DNA of 41,884 nucleotides from Chloroflexota bacterium (GCA_016876035.1 VGOE01000016.1:1-41884), one strand, 5' to 3'; shown: positions 23,386 through 32,911, counted from the stretch's first letter. Made by a program: numbers and translations. Notes: a model not told the origin generated them from the sequence alone.

Positions 23386-24647
23386 CAATCGTCACCTACA
23401 AGTAGGTCAAGGCAACGGGCTTCGGCCGCATCCAGGCACTGCAACAGCTCCTCGTCGGTTAGAGGCTCAACAAACAACCGGCCACGACGGGACTCGAAAA
23501 GAGGAGCCAGTTCAGACCGCAGCGAACTCGAGAGTGTAGGATCGCCCCTGTATTCACGAATCAGCGCCAGGAGGTCTGACAAGAAATCCTGCCCTGAACG
23601 CCGGGCTTCAACATCGACCACGGGGCGTGTATCCACTTCTATTCGCTCCAGCCAAACCGAAGGGTCTCGGCCGCCCTCGCTTTCCCTTATCACACGCACA
23701 AGATCATCCACGAAACCTGACTGCATGAGCTTGCGATGCATTGGGCTTCTTCCTTCCAGTGTAACCCGACACAGTGCCGGTCGGTTATCTGCTTGCTCTC
23801 GCACTACCGCACACGCATTCTCCACTGTATCGATCAGCTCGTCTTCGCTGCTAGCCTGTTCAATGCTCACGGTTTCCCAGAACCAGCGGATTGTGTCCAC
23901 CGCAACGAAATCTATGCTGGGGTGGCCCTCTGTGTCCACCTGAACGAGATAGCATCCGCGTGCCTTCTGCTCACGGACATTGCATCCCTGCGGATTGCCT
24001 GGATATGCAATTGCGGGACGCTCAGGGCAAACGATTACATGGTCATGTACGTGTCCTAGTGCCCAGTAATCCATCCCCACATAGACAAGGTCTTCTACTG
24101 TGCAGGGTGCGTACGGTTCATGCCCAGTGCTGTCTCCGAGATTGCAGTGAAGAAGCCCGATGGCAAACGGGCCATCGTCAACACGTCGAAATTCCTTGGC
24201 CAAGTTCCGTCGAACGTCTCGTGTAGGATAGCTTATCCCGTATATCTGGGCAAATACATTGCCATTCTCCCCCACAACAACCCGCTCGACCTCTCTACCC
24301 CCAAAGATGTGTACCCTCTCGGGCCATCTGAGACTGGCCGACCATCTGTCTAGCGGATCGTGGTTTCCATGGACCACGAATGCCGAGATTCCCGCATCAT
24401 TCAGGCGCGCAAGTCCGTCTCTGAAACGAATTTGAGCGCGAAGGCTGCGGTCCCGGCTGTTGTAAACATCCCCAGCGATGAGTAGGAAATCGACGCGTTG
24501 GTCTATGCATATATCCAGCACACGCTCGAATGTGTGGAACGTCGCCTCACGCAGGCGACTGGCAACCGAGTCGTCCAGACGCGATATCCCGACAAAAGGG
24601 CTGTCCAAGTGCAGATCAGCCGTATGTACGAATTTGAAAGGTCTCAT
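23385..24647 (-). CDS. SbcD/Mre11-like metallophosphoesterase nuclease (YhaO type)
   Basis: The 420-residue protein has the calcineurin-like nuclease motifs in order: HTADLHLDSPF (Asp11, His13), AGDVYNSRDRSL, VHGNHDPLDRW, LLHCNLGD and ALGHVHDH. These bind two metal ions in Mre11-type nucleases. A C-terminal domain (about 290-415) would contact the ATPase partner. The frame is open to 24704, but MRPFKFVHTADLH at 24647 is the family start and has AAGGATG upstream. The stop overlaps the ATPase start, so the two are made together. In related bacteria such pairs act in DNA-end processing or repair; no local evidence shows the substrate. Confidence 0.9.
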   Translation of the reverse strand: MRPFKFVHTADLHLDSPFVGISRLDDSVASRLREATFHTFERVLDICIDQRVDFLLIAGDVYNSRDRSLRAQIRFRDGLARLNDAGISAFVVHGNHDPLDRWSASLRWPERVHIFGGREVERVVVGENGNVFAQIYGISYPTRDVRRNLAKEFRRVDDGPFAIGLLHCNLGDSTGHEPYAPCTVEDLVYVGMDYWALGHVHDHVIVCPERPAIAYPGNPQGCNVREQKARGCYLVQVDTEGHPSIDFVAVDTIRWFWETVSIEQASSEDELIDTVENACAVVREQADNRPALCRVTLEGRSPMHRKLMQSGFVDDLVRVIRESEGGRDPSVWLERIEVDTRPVVDVEARRSGQDFLSDLLALIREYRGDPTLSSSLRSELAPLFESRRGRLFVEPLTDEELLQCLDAAEARCLDLLVGDD

Positions 24648-25079
24648 TCGGGCATCCTTCGATGAACTTCGCGACTGTGGCGAGAGCTTCATTCTTACCA
24701 CCATCTACGTTTGTAGCCAACTCACTTGGATGAGAATGGCAGTGCAGTCAGCCACGCCTAGCAATTTCCCGGCTACTATCTGCTTAGCCACCAGGTTGCC
24801 TCCCAGCAGAGCCTTAAGAAGACCACACCTGTGGCCATTTTACGCTGACAATCCCTCGACAACAAGCCAAGGAGGCCACCAAACTTCTACCTGCAATACC
24901 AGCCATAGGCCAATCAACAGAACAAAGGCCGGAATTGTTGTTTCTAAACCTTAACAAAATCAGCTATTGTTAAGGGTCCGTTTGCTCACCACCGGGCTAC
25001 CGATCTTCTTTTGGTTCAACTTAGATCTGTCTTCCGGATTAGCATGAAAAACACCCTTCGGGCGAGATACGCCTCAGGT
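24648..25079. other. Intergenic stretch with AT-rich hairpin
   Basis: No convincing gene is present. A perfect 9-bp inverted repeat (24949-24957 with 24967-24975, CCTTAACAA/TTGTTAAGG, 9-base loop) is followed on the minus strand by TTT, so it could be a weak terminator of the dehydrogenase at 25080 or an operator ahead of the nuclease genes. The sequence 24705-24948 shows nothing recognisable. Confidence 0.6.
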
Positions 25080-25826
25080 CTACCCAGCCACAAAGCCGCC
25101 GTCAATAGTCATGAGGTGTCCGGTAACAAAGGAGCTGGCATCGGAACACAGCCAGACGACACCCTCAGCTATCTCCTCCGGCTTGCCCCAGCGGTGCATC
25201 GGTGTCGGCCGGGCCGGCCCCATCTGCGGCTGCTTGGACAGCCGCAGAGCCATAGGTGTGCTGATGCCACCCGGGCAAACAGCATTAACGCGAATATTGG
25301 ACTGGGCACACTCCAGCGCTACCGTGCGGGTCAACTGCACCACACCACCCTTCGACGCGCAGTAAGGCGACAAGCCCTGGAGCCCCACCAACCCACCCAC
25401 CGAAGCCGTGTTGACGATCACCCCACCACCCTGCTTCACCATCTGCGGCACCTCATACTTCAGGCACAGCCAGACGCCTTTAAGATTGACATCGATAATC
25501 CGGTCCCATTCCTCTTCACTGAAGTCGGGCGAGGGAGCCATCCTCCCCTCGATTCCGGCATTATTGAAGGCGCAATGCAAAGCGCCATAGGTTTCCACCG
25601 TTTTCTTAATCAGCGCCTCAACCTCAGCTTGCTTTGAGACATCACACTTAACAAAGATAGCCTGGCCCCCAGCTTCTTTGATAAGCCGAACCGTCTCCTG
25701 TCCATCCTCCACAAGGACATCAGCCGCCACTACCCTGGCTCCTTCCCGAGCAAAGGCCACGGCTGTAGCCCTGCCAATTCCCGAGGCCGCCCCAGTCACC
25801 AGGACAACTTTGCCTTCCAGTCGCAT
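25080..25826 (-). CDS. Short-chain dehydrogenase/reductase
   Basis: This 248-residue classical SDR has the dinucleotide motif TGAASGIG (11-18), Asp36 after the second strand (favouring NAD over NADP), NNAG (88-91), Asn114, and the catalytic set Ser142, Tyr155, Lys159 (SPYCASK). The C-terminal PGGISTPM and IDGGF are typical. The substrate is unknown; the family includes diol, 3-oxoacyl and steroid dehydrogenases. An ideal AAGGAGGT lies before ATG 25826. The next genes on this strand (nuclease and ATPase) are over 400 bases away, so it is probably a single-gene unit. Confidence 0.92.
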   Translation of the reverse strand: MRLEGKVVLVTGAASGIGRATAVAFAREGARVVAADVLVEDGQETVRLIKEAGGQAIFVKCDVSKQAEVEALIKKTVETYGALHCAFNNAGIEGRMAPSPDFSEEEWDRIIDVNLKGVWLCLKYEVPQMVKQGGGVIVNTASVGGLVGLQGLSPYCASKGGVVQLTRTVALECAQSNIRVNAVCPGGISTPMALRLSKQPQMGPARPTPMHRWGKPEEIAEGVVWLCSDASSFVTGHLMTIDGGFVAG

Positions 25827-25981
25827 TGCTTTCTTACCTCCTTAATCTGAATTTCATGGACAGATAGTGGCCAACAACACCGACATGATAAAAGGCAGTC
25901 CCCCGAGCAGGCGCCGAAGAGAGGATGAAGGGAGACCGCATTGCGTCACCAGTATAGAATACGAGGATCAGTTATTCAAGC

Positions 25982-26010
25982 TTGACAATAGGGGACTGGG
26001 AATATTATCA
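25982..26010 (+). promoter_or_regulatory. Promoter of the secreted esterase-like gene
   Basis: A perfect -35 TTGACA (25982-25987) is followed at 17 bases by TTATCA (26005-26010), or at 15 bases by TATTAT (26003-26008). The leader of about 85-90 nt contains a small inverted repeat (AACTG and CAGTT arms, about 26053-26074). Confidence 0.6.
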
Positions 26011-26104
26011 TCGGCAGAGACAACGCTGAGGGTTTGGTGTTACCCTGTCAAGAACTGAGTTGGAAATCCCAGTTCAGGTACTTCTTAACTAGAAGGGAGC
26101 AGAA

Positions 26105-28966
26105 ATGCGTATTCTTAGAGTCATTGCTGTTGCTATGTTCGTGATGTGCTTGGCCTCTGCTGCTGTGCCCTGGGCTGGGGGAGGGGGAGCGGTGGTGGCT
26201 GCGGCTGCTTCCATCAAGCCCGAGTTGGGCCCCCTGATTTGCGGAACGTCATCTTATGTCAAGGGGACATTCGTTTGGACTGACTATGCCTACGACGACA
26301 GAGGCGCCAACTTCGATGAGTCACCGGACCGAGGGGCCTCGCCTGGTGAGGCGGCTCGCTCTGGCGGCGACGCCACGTATCCGGACTGGGCTGCTCCTGG
26401 GAATGCTGCTGACCTGATCCAGCTCCAGATTAGTGTAAAAACAGATGGTTTGCACTTGCTGGCGATACTACAGACACTGACTGCTGCCAAGATTACCGTC
26501 CCCATCCTGGGCGTGGCCTTTGACACCGACAACGACCCGGCAACCGGGGCCGCTCTGCTCCCCGACGGCGGTGATAGCTGGCCAGCAGATGGGCGGCTAG
26601 GTGTTGAGACTCTCGTAGTGGTAACGTCAGATGGTGCTAAGCTGTGGAGCTACGCCGGACAGGCGTGGTCAGCAACTGAGTCGGTCATCGCTGCCACGGT
26701 TGATGCTGATCAGAACGTCATGAAGACGGTCGTACCCAGCAATCTACTGGATACCCCCGAAGAAGGAATCTGGCGGGCTTTTGCAGTGCTGGGGATTCGC
26801 AATGCCCAGGGCGGATCATGGCTAGACGGCAGCGAACCGATCTACGACCTAGCCTTCGTTGGGAATGAGCCTTTCGTGCGATGGCAGGAAAACCGGCAGT
26901 CTGATATTCTCGCTGATCTCCTACCCTCATCGAACGCAGCGGCTGAGCTTGACTTCGAGAAAATGACAGACCACGCCACCGAGCTCGCCGATGGAAGAAC
27001 TCCGGGTTGGCACACGTACCTGCACCACTCTGCGCTTACTCTTTCCGAAGGTGTGAACCTCCCTAATCCTGACAAACCCTGGCAGCACGAGTACCTTGGC
27101 CCGTATCAGCCCTACATGGTCTTCATTCCCGAGGAGCTACCGGAGGGCAACCCTCTCACTGTCTATCTGCACGGCGCTGACAACAATCACATGCAGTCGA
27201 TTTTCGTAACCCCTCTCGGCTACGTCGGTACGGCGCGTCAGCAGAGTGATGACCTCTATCTGATCGGGATGTTCCAGCCGGACGTCACACTCGACACGAG
27301 CCTGCCCGTGACGATGCAGGTGTACCCCTTGGGGCGGGGCGAGACGCTACGCTATGAAGGGATCAGCGAAGTTGACGTGCTCGAGGTTCTGGCTGACGCG
27401 ATCAAACGCCTTGGCATCAACCCTGACCGCGTCTCACTCCAGGGTTCGTCGATGGGCGGAATGGGCGCCTACCGTCTCGGTGTGCTCTATCCGGATCTGT
27501 GGGCCTCAATCCTCCCCCACGTGGGCACTGGTGTCGCCTACCGGGAGGTTCTCTTCCCCAACCTTCGCAACGTCCCGGTCCTGCAGATTAACGGCTTCCT
27601 CGACAGCGGCCAACTCGGGCCGCCTTCTAAGGAAGATGCCGATCGCCTGGACCAGCTGGAGTACGAGTACCATTACTGGTTGGTCTACGACCGCGGCCAC
27701 GAGTGCCCGGCATACTATCGCTGCGTCTTCGAACGCGCGTCCCTCGATTTCACCCGCAACCCAAATCCGTATCAGGTCGTTTACACCGTCGACCCGGCAC
27801 TCTTCAACATCAACCCGGCACTGGGTCTCGACCTACGGTATGACTCGGCGTACTGGGTGTCGGGGATCTTGGTTAGCGACGACTCCATGCCGGGAACGGT
27901 CAACATCATGAGCAACGCCTTGCCACACAGCACCGAGACGATCGAGCGAGGTGAGACCACACGGAACAACAAAGACGACGGTCAGGATCTGTGCGGCCCG
28001 AATCCGGCTTTCGCACCTGGCTGGTCCTCCGCACACCCAGAGGGTGAAAGCTGGCTCGAGCGGTGGCTTGTGCGGGTGCCCGGCACTGCCCAGCCGACAT
28101 CTAGCCATCTTGAGGCAGACCTGACAAACATCGGTGCCGTAACCCTCGACCTCAACCGGGCTGGAATTGCTGCCGGCAAGGAATGCACTATCAATGTGTC
28201 CACTGACAGCGACGTCACTGTTACATTGGCGGGGTTGCATCGGAATGCGGGCGTCGTACTTGAAGGAACGCTCCTCGGAGCTGCGAACGCCGAAGGTCAG
28301 GCAGCCTTTGAGCTACCACCGGGGGATCATGAACTGGTGGTTACCCACGCCACCTTCGAACTCAGTAACCTCACCATCAACCCTGATCGCATCAAGGCAT
28401 ACTCAGTGAAAGACCATAAGATTGCCGTTAGCCTTGACGTAACCAATAGCAGCATAGTTCCAGGTACTTACAGGGTGGTACTGCAAGTCGACGGCAAAGA
28501 GACAGCTAGCACCAATGTGACTCTCGACGGAGGCAAATCACAGACGGTAAGCTTTACCACAAAAGCAAAGACGGCTGCGACCTACAGTGTCCGCATATCT
28601 CCTTTAGTCGCTAGCGGCGTCACGATTTTCCCACGAGAGCCTGCGTCTGGTGAAACTGTGACCATTACTGCTACCGTGACGAATACCGGTATAGTTGACT
28701 GGAGCGACAAGGTAGTACTGAAGTTCGATGGCGAAGAGATAGACAGTCAGGATTTGTTCCTGAAAGGTGGTGATTCAGAGACAGTAGTCTTTATGGTGAC
28801 CCACGAAGGCTCTGGCACCTACACTATGGAAGTCGGCGAACTAAGCGGCACATTCAGGATTGGATACCGTGGGTTCATGATGAGCGTTATTGCTGGTAGC
28901 ATAATGGCATCCGCGCTGATAGTGGGCGGCGCGATCTTGTATTGGCGTTCCCGGAAAGAGGTGTAA
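26105..28966 (+). CDS. Secreted, membrane-anchored esterase-like protein with CARDB-like repeats
   Basis: The 953-residue protein has an N-terminal signal peptide (about 1-36) and a C-terminal membrane segment (about 925-945) ending WRSRKEV, so its bulk is extracellular. Residues about 40-270 resemble a beta-sandwich of the glucodextranase C-terminal/DOMON-like type. Residues about 330-590 are an alpha/beta hydrolase with YLHGAD, the nucleophile elbow GSSMGG (Ser449 or so), and candidate Asp near 500 (GFLDSG) and His near 530 (RGHECP), as in feruloyl-esterase or PHB-depolymerase-like enzymes. Two CARDB/APHP-like Ig domains follow (about 755-920). The substrate is unknown; a surface polymer ester is plausible. 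AGAAGGGAG precedes ATG 26105. The central part looks richer in C-ending codons than its neighbours. Confidence 0.85.
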   Translation: MRILRVIAVAMFVMCLASAAVPWAGGGGAVVAAAASIKPELGPLICGTSSYVKGTFVWTDYAYDDRGANFDESPDRGASPGEAARSGGDATYPDWAAPGNAADLIQLQISVKTDGLHLLAILQTLTAAKITVPILGVAFDTDNDPATGAALLPDGGDSWPADGRLGVETLVVVTSDGAKLWSYAGQAWSATESVIAATVDADQNVMKTVVPSNLLDTPEEGIWRAFAVLGIRNAQGGSWLDGSEPIYDLAFVGNEPFVRWQENRQSDILADLLPSSNAAAELDFEKMTDHATELADGRTPGWHTYLHHSALTLSEGVNLPNPDKPWQHEYLGPYQPYMVFIPEELPEGNPLTVYLHGADNNHMQSIFVTPLGYVGTARQQSDDLYLIGMFQPDVTLDTSLPVTMQVYPLGRGETLRYEGISEVDVLEVLADAIKRLGINPDRVSLQGSSMGGMGAYRLGVLYPDLWASILPHVGTGVAYREVLFPNLRNVPVLQINGFLDSGQLGPPSKEDADRLDQLEYEYHYWLVYDRGHECPAYYRCVFERASLDFTRNPNPYQVVYTVDPALFNINPALGLDLRYDSAYWVSGILVSDDSMPGTVNIMSNALPHSTETIERGETTRNNKDDGQDLCGPNPAFAPGWSSAHPEGESWLERWLVRVPGTAQPTSSHLEADLTNIGAVTLDLNRAGIAAGKECTINVSTDSDVTVTLAGLHRNAGVVLEGTLLGAANAEGQAAFELPPGDHELVVTHATFELSNLTINPDRIKAYSVKDHKIAVSLDVTNSSIVPGTYRVVLQVDGKETASTNVTLDGGKSQTVSFTTKAKTAATYSVRISPLVASGVTIFPREPASGETVTITATVTNTGIVDWSDKVVLKFDGEEIDSQDLFLKGGDSETVVFMVTHEGSGTYTMEVGELSGTFRIGYRGFMMSVIAGSIMASALIVGGAILYWRSRKEV

Positions 28967-29002
28967 GCTTCGGTCTCGGATTCTTGCTTCGCATGATTTT
29001 GT

Positions 29003-29026
29003 GGGGTGGGCTCAGAGGAACCACCC
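29003..29026. repeat. GGGTGG/CCACCC hairpin
   Basis: A 6-bp inverted repeat (29004-29009 with 29021-29026) carries GGGTGGGCTC in its left side. A related sequence (GGGTGGGCTCGG then CCACC) occurs at 31497-31514, so hairpins of this kind lie on both sides of the helicase gene. No T-run follows on either strand, so a terminator role is weak. Confidence 0.4.
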
Positions 29027-29081
29027 TAACTGTGTTGAAGCGTGAAATATCGAACCCACTGTATCTGTTGACATAGCCGGC

Positions 29082-31310
29082 CTACAACACCGGCGCTCGC
29101 AAAAGCGCATCACCCGCTTGCTTCGCTGCGGAGGCAATAGGCAAGGGCAAATCCTCCATCTGACGCAGGACCTCAGCGGTCTGAATAAGGAGCCATTGCA
29201 GATCGCCTTCCTCGATGTCGGCTTCTCCCACCACCCTTTCCCATTCTTCCCCTTCTGCCCAGAGCTTGACCGCTGCCCCCCTTTTCCAGGCCTCCTCGGC
29301 AGAAAACTGGACAGAAGAGATCCCCACCCTTCTCTCAAGCCTTTCCAGTTCCTCCGCCAGTTTCAGGAGTGATTCCAGGTTCAGGCGACCAACAGCCCGC
29401 CTGGGGCAGCGCCCGGGAGACAAAGCCCCAATCCAGCCGGCAAGCTCCGCAGCAGACAGCGAAGGATAGAGCTGGCGCCTTATCATCTCGGTGAAGATGA
29501 GGGAGTTCTCGTGCCGTATGAGCACAGCCCACCGGCCGAATTCCGTTAAGAAAAATGACTCGTCGAGATATCTGAATCTCTGCAAGATGCCTATCCTCTT
29601 CATCAGTTCGTCGCCCAGTTGTGCCTTGACCTCATGGAAGTCTTTTCGGGTGCTCTGCTGAAAAAGGAGGAGGCTCCTCTCCAGGATATCCCTGGTCTTG
29701 TCCAAACTGGAGCGATTGAGGAGATTCAGTATCTGGTGATAGCTGATCTTAAAAGCAGATTTTATCGCTTCTGGTTCAGAATTTTGCAGGCTCAAGGCCA
29801 CAAACAGATCCCTCTCATTTTCCGGGTCAAGGACAACAAAGCCGATCTTGTCCTTGCCTCTCCTGCCCGCCCTGCCCGTCATCTGCTGAAACTCCAGTGT
29901 GCTCAAGGGCCTCGCGCCAAAGCTGTCCCGTGCCATCAATGTAGGTAAGACCACGGTGCGGGCTGGTACATCCAGTCCTGCGGCTAGAGTCGTGGTGGCA
30001 AACACAGCCCGCAGCTTGCCTGTGGCCAGTATCCGCTCCACCGCTACTTTCCACCCCGTGAGATGGCCGGCGTGGTGCGAGGCTATCCCGGCCTCCACCA
30101 GAGGGTCTAGCAAAGGGTTGTCCCAAAGATAGGGATTGTCCCTGGCCGCTTCCGCCAGAATATCCCATCTTGACGCCCTGTCCTTCCAGGAAAAACCCTG
30201 AAACTTGGAGGCCGCCCGGTCACAATCTTTGCGCGACGGCAGGAAAATAATTGCCGGAAGGAGTTCCCTTTCCTCCAGCGTCTCAACCACTCTCACCGGG
30301 TTGAAACCTGACCTCGCCCTCTTTCGCGATCTGATAGCCTTTGAATCCAGGCTGAGAATATATTTTCTATGGGTCAGGAAGCCGTACCGCAAGGGGACTG
30401 GCCTCTCTTCCTCCTTGACAGGATGAGGTCTTTTCCGTCTCACCCTTTCCATCCATCTTACAATCTCATCAGCATTAGAGATCGTGGCCGAGAGAAGGAG
30501 GAGATGCGTCTCAGCCGGGGCCAGGATTATCACTTCCTCCCAGGTGGTGCCGCGCTGTTCATCCCCCAGGTAATGAGCCTCGTCCAGCACGGCTAAACAT
30601 GGTTTCTGATCTCCCGAGTAGAGCGCATTGCGAAATACTTCGGTGGTGGCCACTATCACCGGTGCCGATGGATTATCCTTCCTTTCCCCGGTGAGAAGCC
30701 CCACCCTTTGTTCGCCGAGAAGCTTTCGGAAATTGTCATACTTCTGATTCGACAGCGCCTTCAGGGGAGTGGTATACCAGCATGCTTTTCCTTGCTTCAG
30801 GAAACTCTCTATGGCTCGCTCTGCGATCCAGGTCTTGCCGCTTCCGGTGGGGGCGGTGACCACCACATCGCCCTGAAGGATGAGTTGCAGGGCCTCTTCC
30901 TGAAAGGGCGAGGGACAGAAAACGCAGGGTTCAGGCTCCCCCAACCCGCGGAGAAACTGGCTGGTGCGCTGATCAAGCTGGCTCTTGCTGACTCCTTTCT
31001 GCCTTATCCTTTCTTTCTGGCTGACCTTCGCCGCTTTCCTTTCGAGAGCTTTCAGCTCCTCTGGCCTGGAAGTAACGATAAACAGCTCCTGTACCACGTC
31101 TGAACTATAGGCCAGCAGCTTGGCACCACCCTGCACCGGGTACTTGTATCGAACCTGTAGGCCACTGACCATCTTCTTTGTCTTTCTGATTCTTCCAGGG
31201 ATAATGGTCCGGACATGGCCCAGAGGTTCCAGTTCCTCCTCCAGGAACTCCCTCAGCCCAGGTATGAGGCTGTGCTCGTACTTTATCTTCGAGCTTCCAC
31301 GGTATCGCAT
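29082..31310 (-). CDS. Ski2-like DEAH helicase with DUF2103-like N-terminal domain
   Basis: The 742-residue protein has a superfamily 2 core: APTGSGKT (153-160), TTPLKALSNQK (180-190), DEAH (243-246), LLLSATISNADE, HHAGH, TTTLAAGLDVPAR and QMTGRAGRRG (about 475). This arrangement is of the Ski2/Mtr4/HelY type, which unwind RNA or DNA. The first 80-90 residues (YEHSLIPGLREFL, then IIPGRIRK, then KLLAYSSDVVQELFIVT) look like the DUF2103 domain, normally a stand-alone predicted metal-binding protein; I recognise this from pattern memory and it should be tested. The C-terminal helical part could be a reduced DSHCT-like domain. ATG 31310 has no Shine-Dalgarno; a TAAAAT 8 bases upstream suggests a leaderless message. 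Confidence 0.85.
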   Translation of the reverse strand: MRYRGSSKIKYEHSLIPGLREFLEEELEPLGHVRTIIPGRIRKTKKMVSGLQVRYKYPVQGGAKLLAYSSDVVQELFIVTSRPEELKALERKAAKVSQKERIRQKGVSKSQLDQRTSQFLRGLGEPEPCVFCPSPFQEEALQLILQGDVVVTAPTGSGKTWIAERAIESFLKQGKACWYTTPLKALSNQKYDNFRKLLGEQRVGLLTGERKDNPSAPVIVATTEVFRNALYSGDQKPCLAVLDEAHYLGDEQRGTTWEEVIILAPAETHLLLLSATISNADEIVRWMERVRRKRPHPVKEEERPVPLRYGFLTHRKYILSLDSKAIRSRKRARSGFNPVRVVETLEERELLPAIIFLPSRKDCDRAASKFQGFSWKDRASRWDILAEAARDNPYLWDNPLLDPLVEAGIASHHAGHLTGWKVAVERILATGKLRAVFATTTLAAGLDVPARTVVLPTLMARDSFGARPLSTLEFQQMTGRAGRRGKDKIGFVVLDPENERDLFVALSLQNSEPEAIKSAFKISYHQILNLLNRSSLDKTRDILERSLLLFQQSTRKDFHEVKAQLGDELMKRIGILQRFRYLDESFFLTEFGRWAVLIRHENSLIFTEMIRRQLYPSLSAAELAGWIGALSPGRCPRRAVGRLNLESLLKLAEELERLERRVGISSVQFSAEEAWKRGAAVKLWAEGEEWERVVGEADIEEGDLQWLLIQTAEVLRQMEDLPLPIASAAKQAGDALLRAPVL

Positions 31311-31651
31311 CTAGCCCCATTTTAACCTATCGGGGTAAACTTAAGGCAAGAAAGATTTGCCAGGCGTGCCTCACGATAGCCCCCCGCCGAGGCAAAACCG
31401 TATCCAAACCGTCTTGGTGCATGTCAGAATTTCGCCGTGGCAAAAGAAAGGTAACATGGCGAAACTCGTGGACTACACAATACTAGCAAACGCGTAGGGT
31501 GGGCTCGGTCCACCAATTTTGCTTTTCACCAGCCAGGCGAGAGCTATGCAGGTCCCGATGTTTGAAGGAACCTCTTCCTTCGTATCAACACAGAAGGGCG
31601 GATGAAGCATAGCAAGACACACCCTACCAGGCTTCTCAAGACAGCACACGC
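31311..31651. other. Intergenic stretch between helicase and MFS genes
   Basis: No gene is supported. On the helicase side a minus-strand -10-like TAAAAT (31319-31324) and TTGCCT (31344-31349), 19 bases apart, form a weak promoter. A GGTGG/CCACC hairpin lies at 31498-31514. The part next to the MFS stop (31530-31651) has an open minus-strand frame but no recognisable protein. Confidence 0.5.
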
Positions 31652-32911
31652 TTACCGTCGCCAACCTCTGACGCCTGGGCGCACTTCTGATACATGTCGA
31701 AGAAGAGTTACCGCCACCAGTCCCCGCAGAAGGCCGGAAATCAAGAACAGCGTCAGCAGACTGTAGCCCAGCACTGGGGGTAGATACAAGGCTAGGTAGC
31801 CCCCTAGAATCGCACCAAAGCACATGGCGCCTCCATTCATGGCATTGAAGAGAGCAATGCAACGCATCCTGTTTTCTGGCGTCGAGGCATCGTAGACGAA
31901 GTTGGTGCTGGCAAGGGTAAATCCGGACCAGGCAAACCCGGAAAGCATCTGCACCGGAATGAGCCAATAAAGCTGATGGCTCGCTACCCACAGCAGGGGG
32001 ACCAAAGGAATCAGGATAGATGTAACACTCAGAACTTTGACATTCCCTAAGCTATCGGCTCTCCTGCCCCAGAAGGTGAGGAAGGTCAGGTGTACCAAAG
32101 AGGCAGAGACAATGACGGCAGCATAGGTGAGATAGTCGAACCTTAAGTCCCGCAGCATATAGACAGCAAGAAAGGGACCTGCTATATACGTGGCAAAGTT
32201 CATTAGCGATACATAGATTGTGAACCTGCCCAGGTTCGATGAGGTCAGGCTGCTCACAATATCGAGCAGCCCGCGCCGCTCCCACCACTCCAGCCGAAGA
32301 GGTGGCTCGTACATCTTCGAGATGAAGTACCAGGACATTAGTCTGAAAAGCACTGCAGCACCAAAGATAATCGAGAAACCGAAGAATATTTCAGTCGCAG
32401 AAAAGCGTAGTATGACCCCACCGATGAAGAAAAAAACAAGAGTGGTAAAGCCGCAGATCCTACCTCTCAAGCCAAAATACCTGCCTCTCATTCCCGCAGG
32501 CACCAAGTCGGACATCATGCTTCCCCAGGCCGGATTTCCGAGGGAGCCGAATACAACGCTCAGAGTGAAGAAACCTACCAGCCACCATACTTTCGGCCCC
32601 GGAAACACATGGGGAATCAGGAGAATGGGCACCCACAGCAAGGCATGAATGAAGACGACACGAAGGATGAAGCGCTTGCGGCTGCCAGCTCTCTCAGCTA
32701 GTTGAGGGGCCAACAGTTGGGACAGGGCCATGACCAGGCTGGACAAACTGGAAAGCAACCCGATCTGGGCCGTAGTTGCTTTAAGGGCCAGGGCAAAGGG
32801 GGTAACATACTCCTGGCCCAGCCCCAGCGAAGCCGCGTTGGCTGAGCCATCCAGTATCCCATACCTCAGGCTCTTCCTGACCTTGTCCGATCCACGGGGA
32901 AAATCAGACAG
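31652..32911 (-). CDS. Major facilitator superfamily permease, non-canonical start
   Basis: The protein (about 419 residues) has roughly twelve hydrophobic segments and the MFS loop pattern after the second helix (AERAGSRKRF), with GMRGRYFGLRGR after the fifth. The substrate is unknown. From the first standard start, a TTG at 32758, the protein would lack helix 1. Upstream in the same frame lies an obvious continuation (KSLRYGILDGSANAASLGLG, then YVTPFALALKATTAQIG), with no ATG, GTG or TTG before an in-frame stop at about 32930. A CTG at 32911 with TAGGAGAG 6 bases before it is the best start; an indel near 32915-32930, where a short out-of-frame ATG lies, is the alternative. Confidence 0.75.
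   Translation of the reverse strand: MSDFPRGSDKVRKSLRYGILDGSANAASLGLGQEYVTPFALALKATTAQIGLLSSLSSLVMALSQLLAPQLAERAGSRKRFILRVVFIHALLWVPILLIPHVFPGPKVWWLVGFFTLSVVFGSLGNPAWGSMMSDLVPAGMRGRYFGLRGRICGFTTLVFFFIGGVILRFSATEIFFGFSIIFGAAVLFRLMSWYFISKMYEPPLRLEWWERRGLLDIVSSLTSSNLGRFTIYVSLMNFATYIAGPFLAVYMLRDLRFDYLTYAAVIVSASLVHLTFLTFWGRRADSLGNVKVLSVTSILIPLVPLLWVASHQLYWLIPVQMLSGFAWSGFTLASTNFVYDASTPENRMRCIALFNAMNGGAMCFGAILGGYLALYLPPVLGYSLLTLFLISGLLRGLVAVTLLRHVSEVRPGVRGWRR

Noticed and set aside
25011-25637. 208-codon + strand frame
   Set aside because: It is antisense to a clear short-chain dehydrogenase and is explained by that gene's codon bias.
25867-26058. Open frame of 63 codons before the esterase gene
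   Set aside because: It contains the TTGACA promoter of the next gene, has no ribosome site and resembles no protein.
29003-31514. GGTGGGCTC hairpins on both sides of the helicase as ends of a mobile element
   Set aside because: The matches are short and common in environmental genomes, spacing from the gene is unequal, and no transposase or target duplication is seen.
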